Assembly (NCBI RefSeq): GCF_000801105.2
Contig: NC_079514.1
Location: forward strand, 51,319,372-51,383,371
Source of the DNA: Raphanus sativus
Lineage: Eukaryota > Streptophyta > Magnoliopsida > Brassicales > Brassicaceae
DNA length: 64,000 bases
Direction of reading: 5' to 3'
Notes under the pieces: generated by a model
What the model was told of the DNA's origin: nothing
The model's input: only the letters and a program-made list of their open reading frames with translations
Database searches by the model: none
Translations under genes and position numbers: made by a program
Part shown: piece by piece, positions 57,992 through 64,000 of the stretch
Layout: the number at the start of each line of letters is the position of its first letter
Position numbering within the stretch: the first letter of the stretch is position 1

Positions 57992-60910
57992 ATGTCGAAG
58001 AAGGCCAACGGGAAAGCCATTGACTACTCCGGTTCCGGTAACGCTGCTGCTGACAAGGTCTCCAATCGAAGCCTTCCCGCCTCGCATGTCATCTCCGCCA
58101 ACGGATTCAACCTCATGATGTTCCGCGACATCACCTACGGTCCACAAGAAGCGGAGTTGAGATTCCGACTCCTCCACTTTTGGGAAGCTCGCGTGCCGGG
58201 GAAGAACACACTGCTGGGTCTGGAACTGCTTCTCATTGACGAACATGTATTGAACCTCTTTTCTGATTTTTTTGCTTTGTGGTAAAGTTTCTATTTTGTA
58301 ACAAACGTTTGCTTCCCTTAGTAGTTTGATATTATTAGGTTCCTGTGTTTCAAACGTATGTAACTTGACTCCTCCCATGTTATGTATTTAAAATTTTGTT
58401 GTAAGCTTTTGCAAAAAAAAAGGAATCCTGCTTTGACTTGATGGTTATTAATTTAGTATAATTATATAAAATTTTATATGATAGTAAATGTTTTGTGAAT
58501 CATAGAGTGTGGTATTGATAATTAAGAACGTATCTTATTCGATAATATGTAAAAGTCTGAATTTTTTGTTCGGTTCTAAATTATTAAGCTATTTAATATT
58601 CCCATTCTCTGATATATATATATATATATATATTTTTTATGAAATTAGTTAGTCTTTGTTCTGCTTATTCATCTATATTGTGTTATTTAAAAATTGTTTT
58701 CATGTTTACATACTAATTAGTCCTCACATCCATCTGACATGCTAAATTCATTATTCGTTTATCACTGTCAGTTTCATTAGTCCGTTGGTTATATGTTTTT
58801 TTTAAAATGATTTTGATAAATATTTGGTTGTTTGATGTTTATTTCTTTCCAGGGAACCGTTATCAAGGGTTTTATTTCATCCGGAAGAATCAACAAGTTC
58901 CGTCCCCAGTTAAGAGAAGAGGCTCTCTACAGTTTGGTGAACTTCTATGGATCGAGAAGCAAGAATGAGTTTTGTGTTGCTGCACATAACGTCACCGTCT
59001 CCTTCTCTCACCCCTCTGAGCTTTCCATCATTGAGGACAGCCATGTTGCATTTCCGGTTCTATTCGTACGAGGAGTTCGAAGCCAACTGCGATGCCAAAG
59101 GTGATTTGTATGGTAAGATAGCTTCATTCTTCACGTAAATGGTTGCAAACTAATTATTATTTTTATTCTGTTTGCCAAATGATTTCTTATTTATATGGAG
59201 TCATAGGAAATGAGTTGATTAGGCTTACACTGGTTTTAGTCAATATATTGCCTAGCTTTTCCTACGTATCTTATACATACTGATTTCTTAATGTGCAAGA
59301 TGTTGTGGGACATATGAAGTTGGTCAACGGGCAGAGTATGATTGGGAAACCGACCATTGAGGTGTCGGAGGTAGCTACCAGTAGGCGCATGGTGGTGCAC
59401 ATTCAGCGACATGAGTAAGTTTTTTGGTATACATTCCTTTTGGTTCACTGTGCTTATGATACTTATAAGCGTTTCAACGCTAATTAATAACTTCTCTGCT
59501 AATAACTTAGGGGACCTGTAATGAAGTTGTATCTGTGGAATGACGCTGCTATTGAGTTCTGTCAAAAGTTCCGTGCTTTTGAAAGCCCTCCATCTGTGGT
59601 GTTGGTGACAACCGTCAATCCTAAGCTTTTAGGAGGTAAGCATCTACACATGCATTTTATTTTGTTTTGTACTTTCGACGCCTCATGTAGTAAGCAGTGG
59701 TACTAACTATAACTTATGCTTATTGGGTTTTTTTCTTTGTGTTTTACCCTTAAAACACCAACCCAGGCACCTTGGCTCTCTCTTCCATGTCCTCTTCCCG
59801 AGTGTTTTTCGATGGCGATGTCCAGCCAACAAGGGATTACTTAGCTTGGTAAGTGTTTATTATCCACATATGTTGTCCTTAATTTTGTGTAGCACTGGTA
59901 CGTAGAGATGAGCTTTGTAATCTTTTATAACTGTTGTATAGGTTGGTCTCTCATCCTGATGTTGCGAACCAAGTGAATGCTGAAGTTGTGACTAAGAGAG
60001 AGGCTGCAACAATAGGAGAGATTTTTGCATACATGAAGCAGGACTCAGCTAAGGTAACAGTCCTTTTTTAAATGTGTTTCACGCGTTGTTATTAAGTATA
60101 TGAACAAAGTTTAATATTGGTGCAGCCTACTTTTTTTGAATGCACGGCCACAATCGATGACGTAGTGCATGATGCTGCATGGTACTACATCGGATGCAGT
60201 AGCTGCAAGAGTAAGGCAACCAGAGGTGCAACCTCTCTCATGTGTGGCAAATGCGGGAAAAATGATATCACTGGGGAGGCTCAGTAAGTTTCGATTTCAA
60301 ACACTTTCTTTATTTAAGATTAAAGTTTAAGAGCTACTAATTTTTTTAAAAAACATGCAGATACCTTGCAAAGCTCTCTGTTTATGACAAGAGTGAAGAA
60401 GCAGTGTTTGTCCTACTTGGTGATGCTGGATCTGAGCTAACTGGGAAGCCAGCGTCTGAGTTGGTGAGAAACTATTTTGAGGTACATCTTTCTATTTAAC
60501 GCATTGCCATGCTAATATGTCACCATCTCTATAAGGTAGTTGATATTTAGCTGCTTATTGACTTCAAATTATCTTTATAAAACTTATATATGCTGTTATC
60601 TTGGTAGGCTAATGGAGACAAGGAAGCTGGAACTCAGGTGCCTGTTCCACAAGCCTTACTTAGCACAGTTGGGCAGACACACCATTTCAGTGTTAAAGTT
60701 TCAGAGCACAATCTCTCAGGAAAAAGCAGATCAATAACAGTTACCAAGATTCTGCATTTACCTGCTCCACCGACTGAGGAACCCTTGCCTACTGCAGATG
60801 GCGATGGTGTGATATTGGAAGGCTCTGAGGATTCTGAAACCATGGGGGCTAAGGAGCTGGGTGATGGTACTGAGTTTGGAAACAACAAACGTATTAAGCG
60901 TGGGGATTAA
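57992..60910 (+). CDS. replication protein A large-subunit (RPA1/RPA70)-like protein, apparent frameshift in exon 2
   Basis: Nine exons: 57992-58246, 58853-59112, 59300-59414, 59511-59635, 59767-59848, 59942-60053, 60126-60283, 60361-60481, 60608-60910; about 509 residues. OB-fold signatures in order: FRDITYGPQEAELRFRLLHF, GTVIKGFISSGRINKF, VTVSFSHPSELSIIED, FYSYEEFEANCD, DVVGHMKLVNGQSMIGKPT and MKLYLWNDAAIEF. A zinc ribbon (CSSC...CGKC) follows, then a last OB fold and a basic end NNKRIKRGD. These bind single-stranded DNA in the nucleus. In exon 2, frame 1 (..IIEDSH) and frame 2 (HFRFYSYEEFE..) meet near 59040-59055 with a net shift of +1 or -2, while all eight junctions keep phase. It lies wholly inside the Helitron. 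Plant Helitrons are known to carry RPA-like genes. Confidence 0.8.
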
Positions 60911-61455
60911 GGGTTCAATTCTTCAGCAGAAGGATTAGATGGGTTATCTTTATCTTTATTTGCAAGTTTTATTTCTTGTTTGACTATTTCTACATTCCAG
61001 ATTGTTGAGTTTTAAAACTTCTTTGGATGGGTTTATTTACCTTTCAACTTTTGCTAAGTTTGTTGTGTCCCAAAAGTTTTTTAAATGGATTTATTTATTT
61101 AACTTAGGTCCAAGCTCTAAACCTAAGTTAGCTTGCGTAATAAGAAATGTCACAAAATGGATAGCTTTACAGTAATAGTTTAAATTACATCGCTTATAAA
61201 AGTTACAATTTAGTTACAAAATTATAATACGGATTATTTGGTCAATTAAAATGGTTTTCATATACTTTGATTCTAAGCTTTTCAAACATGGTGTTTCCTG
61301 CTTCTACTTTTTATGCACTAATTATTTAAACATCTTATGGTTCATTGAGAATGAAATACGTATTATCAAAAAAATACTCAGGTCCACACAATAAAATAAA
61401 ACATGTGTTAAAAATTTGATTATAATATTCTTTTCCGCGCGGACAAAATATCTAG
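60911..61455. other. Helitron 3' part
   Basis: 3'UTR of the RPA1-like gene, then AT-rich sequence to the terminal CCGCGCGG hairpin and CTAG. No gene. Confidence 0.6.
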
Positions 61456-61479
61456 TCACCGTAAAACCTTATATTCTAA

Positions 61480-62758
61480 GAGCATCATTATCGCTAGACC
61501 TCTTAAAAGGTCTCTTAGTTATTTTTTAATAGTTTTTGAAGTGTAAAAGTGAGTTAAGAGATTTAGAAAAAGATTTAAACATTTAGGTGGTTTATTGCAA
61601 GTTTCTTCATTGTGGATTCTTAGAAAAAATATAGAACACTTTCATTACTAGTCTTTCACTCTTTTTCATATGCTTTGAGGACATGCAACAAGTCATAAGA
61701 ACAAGCAACGCAATGCTCCTCATCAATAACAAAAACAGGAAACATACAAACATAAAAAAAAGAGTAGCAAGAGAACAAAGTTAGCTGGCTAAACAAAAGA
61801 CAGCAGTAAACAAATTACATGAGAACAAGCAACGCAGTGGACCAGTCACTAACCTTGTAGATAGAGAAGTACAGGACATCAGGCCATACAACTGCCACAT
61901 ACCTACAGCCAGAGAACAAAGTTAGCTGGCTAAACAAAAGACATCACTTAACAAATTACGTACATCAAACTCACTAACTCTAATACCAACATTGGTACCA
62001 GTTGTGGATACTGCATGATAACAGCTCCTCCACCAGCACAATAAAAACCGAGACTTTAAACAAAGCACAAGACAGACAAGAACAAGGAGTTATTACCTGT
62101 AGAGTAAGAACAGTCATGGAGTGTGGATACTGCATGATAACAGCTTTGTTGATAAAGACCATAGCCATTGAAGCAATGCCATATGAAATAGCTGCGATTA
62201 AACTGCATCAAGTAACAAACAGTAACTAAAGCTTACTCAAATGTAAACCAGATGCTCTGTTCTCAACATGATACTCGGGATCGGGATCTAGATCTACCCA
62301 GATGAAGAACTGCAATTGCAAGTTTCCAACTTTCTTAAAGCTCTCGAATCAATAGAGCAATAATTATATTATCCAAGTCCTAAATCGATCAAATTCAATT
62401 CCAGAAACTTTTTTCTAACTGAATTCAACAAAACCCAGAAAATCAAACGAATGTTAAATGCACAGATCAACAAGGAAGAGAGTACCTAAGGAAGAGATGA
62501 AGAAATCACCCAGCGGATTAGTCAAGGAGAGATGGAGAGACGCGGTGCTTTCGACGAAACAGAGCGAAGAGAGAGACACAGAATGCTTCGAGAGAGAGAG
62601 AAGAACACAAAGCCCGCAAAACACAACACGTGTCCTTAAGAACCAACGTAAAACACTTCTTATTTAACATACGTCTGTTCCGTTTTTAAGCATTTTTGAT
62701 TTAAATTTCACGATTAATTACCTAAGAAATGCTTTAAGAAGTGCCGATAAAGGTGCTC
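61480..62758. mobile_element. Harbinger-like element carrying host gene exons, 1.28 kb
   Basis: Left gagcatcattatcgctagac and the reverse of the right end (gagcacctttatcggcactt) are inverted. Both are flanked by TAA (61477-61479, 62759-62761). There is no transposase; the inside holds decayed exons of a nucleotide-sugar transporter. Confidence 0.7.
61857..62370 (-). pseudogene. captured fragment of a nucleotide-sugar transporter gene
   Basis: The minus-strand exon 62202-62097 starts after tgatgcag and ends at gtaata. It reads LIAAISYGIASMAMVFINKA then VIMQYPHSMTVLTLQ, a membrane segment typical of the NST/TPT family (closest in memory to UTR7-like, AT4G31600). An upstream piece near 62310-62245 reads WVDLDPDPEYHVENRAS. 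A piece at about 61905-61857 (VWPDVLYFSIYK, then a GT donor) may be a third exon. The exons are incomplete, and part of the main exon (ctgttatcatgcagtatcca) is repeated near 62010. Not a functional gene. Confidence 0.6.
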
Positions 62759-64000
62759 TAACAAGATGTGACCTGCTAAAAAAATATGTGACCTGCGATT
62801 AAATAGTCCAAATAAATGCATAGACGAAAACGAAATCCATAGCTAATCATATAAACGTTATCATATGAATGGGGGACTTGAGTGCGGTGCGTATTTGTAA
62901 TTATGAAACAGAAAACGCACTAAGTTCCCAATCACACATACATGCTAAAGTGGGACGTATTTTACGTAAAAAACGCACTTGTCAAAAACAAAAACAATTT
63001 TTTTTGGTTTGTTCACCATTTTGCAAAAACGCACTTGGAATACATACCACACTCTTCACGTAGCGGTCCACCAAATTTCGCACCAATAAAGAAAGATAAA
63101 TATTGTTATTCATATTTACACTTTTCAGTTATTTTTTTGTTTTGAGAAAAAAGTACTCTTAAAAGTTTTGAACCATATTTTTTAATCAGATTTGTGAGAC
63201 AGATACTATATAAACTTAATAAAAGCATATATTATACGTGATAGTCTTTACTTACTTTAACGTCATATATATTTCAACTGAACTTGTTAATAATTATTAG
63301 AAATAGTTTTTCAAAATATTTGATTAAAAAGATAGAAAAATAAAAAATAATAACCAAAATTTTTATTATTAAATATAGGTCTATATAGCCATGTGTATAT
63401 TTATCCGAAACCGAAAAATCAAACCGAACTAAACCAAATATTTTTCAGATCGCTTCGGATTTGGATCATACCAATTATCCGAACAAATCTTATATCTCTA
63501 AAACTCAACAATCAGAACAAAATTTTATATTTCACATTATTTTAATATTTATCTAGCAAAACCAAAAAAAATAGATCAGACCGAACGTGTGTACCGGTCA
63601 AACTGCGATTCATTTATCTATTCGGTTAAAAACAATGTTTTGAAAATCGGATTGTACCTTGACTCAGTTTTGTAGTTGGGTCTGGGAACAATTCAACCGA
63701 TTTTTTTTATTATAATATAGTTTTCAGTTGAGTAATTGTATATATGTATAATAACTATAAAATTTTATACCATTGTCAAAATATAAAAAATGTAGAGAAA
63801 ACAAAATAAAATTTTCAAAAATAGCATTGTCTATAATGTTTTTATTGTATTTTAATTAATTTTTATTTTATATATTTAATTTAAATGTTTAATTCATATG
63901 AATTTTGGTATTTAAATTTCAAAAAAAAGATTTACACCATTAACAACACTAAATAGAAAATTTTAACTTTAAATTATATTGATTGTATTGATATATAACA
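62759..64000. other. end of copy B, then AT-rich sequence
   Basis: 62759-62865 matches copy A 49030-49115 (tagtccaaataaatgcatag, acgaaaacgaaatccatagc). From 62870 on there is no gene. 63390-63620 is rich in aaaccgaac phrases. 63632 on starts caatgttttgaaaatcgg, like the left end of the hAT MITEs at 42995 and 55969; its right end is not found. Confidence 0.5.

Larger units (their letters stand above)
55795..61455 (+). mobile_element. Helitron, 5.66 kb, carrying an RPA1-like gene
   Basis: Starts TCTTTATATATAAAGTAGGC after an A and ends ttccgcgcggacaaaatatCTAG before T. Copy A at 49000-49025 (agaatcactgtaaaacc) is the uninterrupted site; here agaatcaaa and tcaccgtaaaacc flank the insert. No Rep/helicase frame, so it cannot move alone. 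Inside are a hAT MITE (55969-56330) and the RPA1-like gene (57992-60910). Confidence 0.85.

Noticed and set aside
1..64000. CRISPR arrays, operons, tRNA or rRNA genes
   Set aside because: Sequence is plant nuclear; I found no tRNA or rRNA signature, and spaced repeats are explained by tandem duplications.

Overview
The window is plant nuclear DNA, almost certainly from Brassica or a close crucifer. The gene models have GT-AG introns and spacers are AT-rich. Proteins match Arabidopsis families closely: ZAT9 zinc finger, a beta-expansin of EXPB5 type, a phosphoglycerate-mutase-like (PGM-like) cluster. Helitrons, CACTA, MULE, hAT and MITE elements fill much of the rest. From memory of the Arabidopsis map, gene order left to right resembles the end of chromosome 3 read backwards (ZAT9, EXPB5, PGM-like cluster), with the genes that lie between EXPB5 and the PGM cluster missing. 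That fits gene loss after the Brassica triplication. It is recalled, not searched.

Region by region. 1-10.5 kb: the 5' end of a gene with a plastid-type N-terminus, ZAT9, a small Helitron, a beta-expansin with an unusual ~105-residue Pro/His/Lys repeat tail, and a decayed copy of the TREX-2 gene EER5/THP1. 10.7-15.3 kb: an apparently spliced, probably non-coding locus whose body is a tandem array of long stem-loops. This is the least explained structure here. 15.3-26.4 kb: tandem repeats, MITEs, one intact PGM-like gene and one frameshifted copy. 26.4-34.3 kb: a complete CACTA transposon with an open TNP2-type transposase gene and a second gene that has a start codon split by an intron and a one-base frameshift.

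35.4-62.9 kb: two copies (A and B) of one segment holding a PGM-like gene and its upstream spacer. Each copy was invaded separately, so each acts as the empty site for the other. Copy A has two Helitrons (one with a third inside it) and a hAT element that was itself hit by a 4.2-kb MULE carrying a transposase gene and an opposite-strand GRF zinc-finger gene. Copy B has a 5.7-kb Helitron carrying an RPA1-like gene and a Harbinger-like element carrying exons of a nucleotide-sugar transporter. The PGM-like gene is intact in B and broken in A. 62.9-64 kb is AT-rich with repeat remnants only.

Host genes likely to be functional: the partial left-edge gene, ZAT9, the beta-expansin, and the PGM-like genes at 18.8-19.9 and 52.9-54.1 kb. 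Most other coding sequence belongs to transposons or is decayed. All exon joins were read by eye from splice signals and frame continuity; no database search was run.
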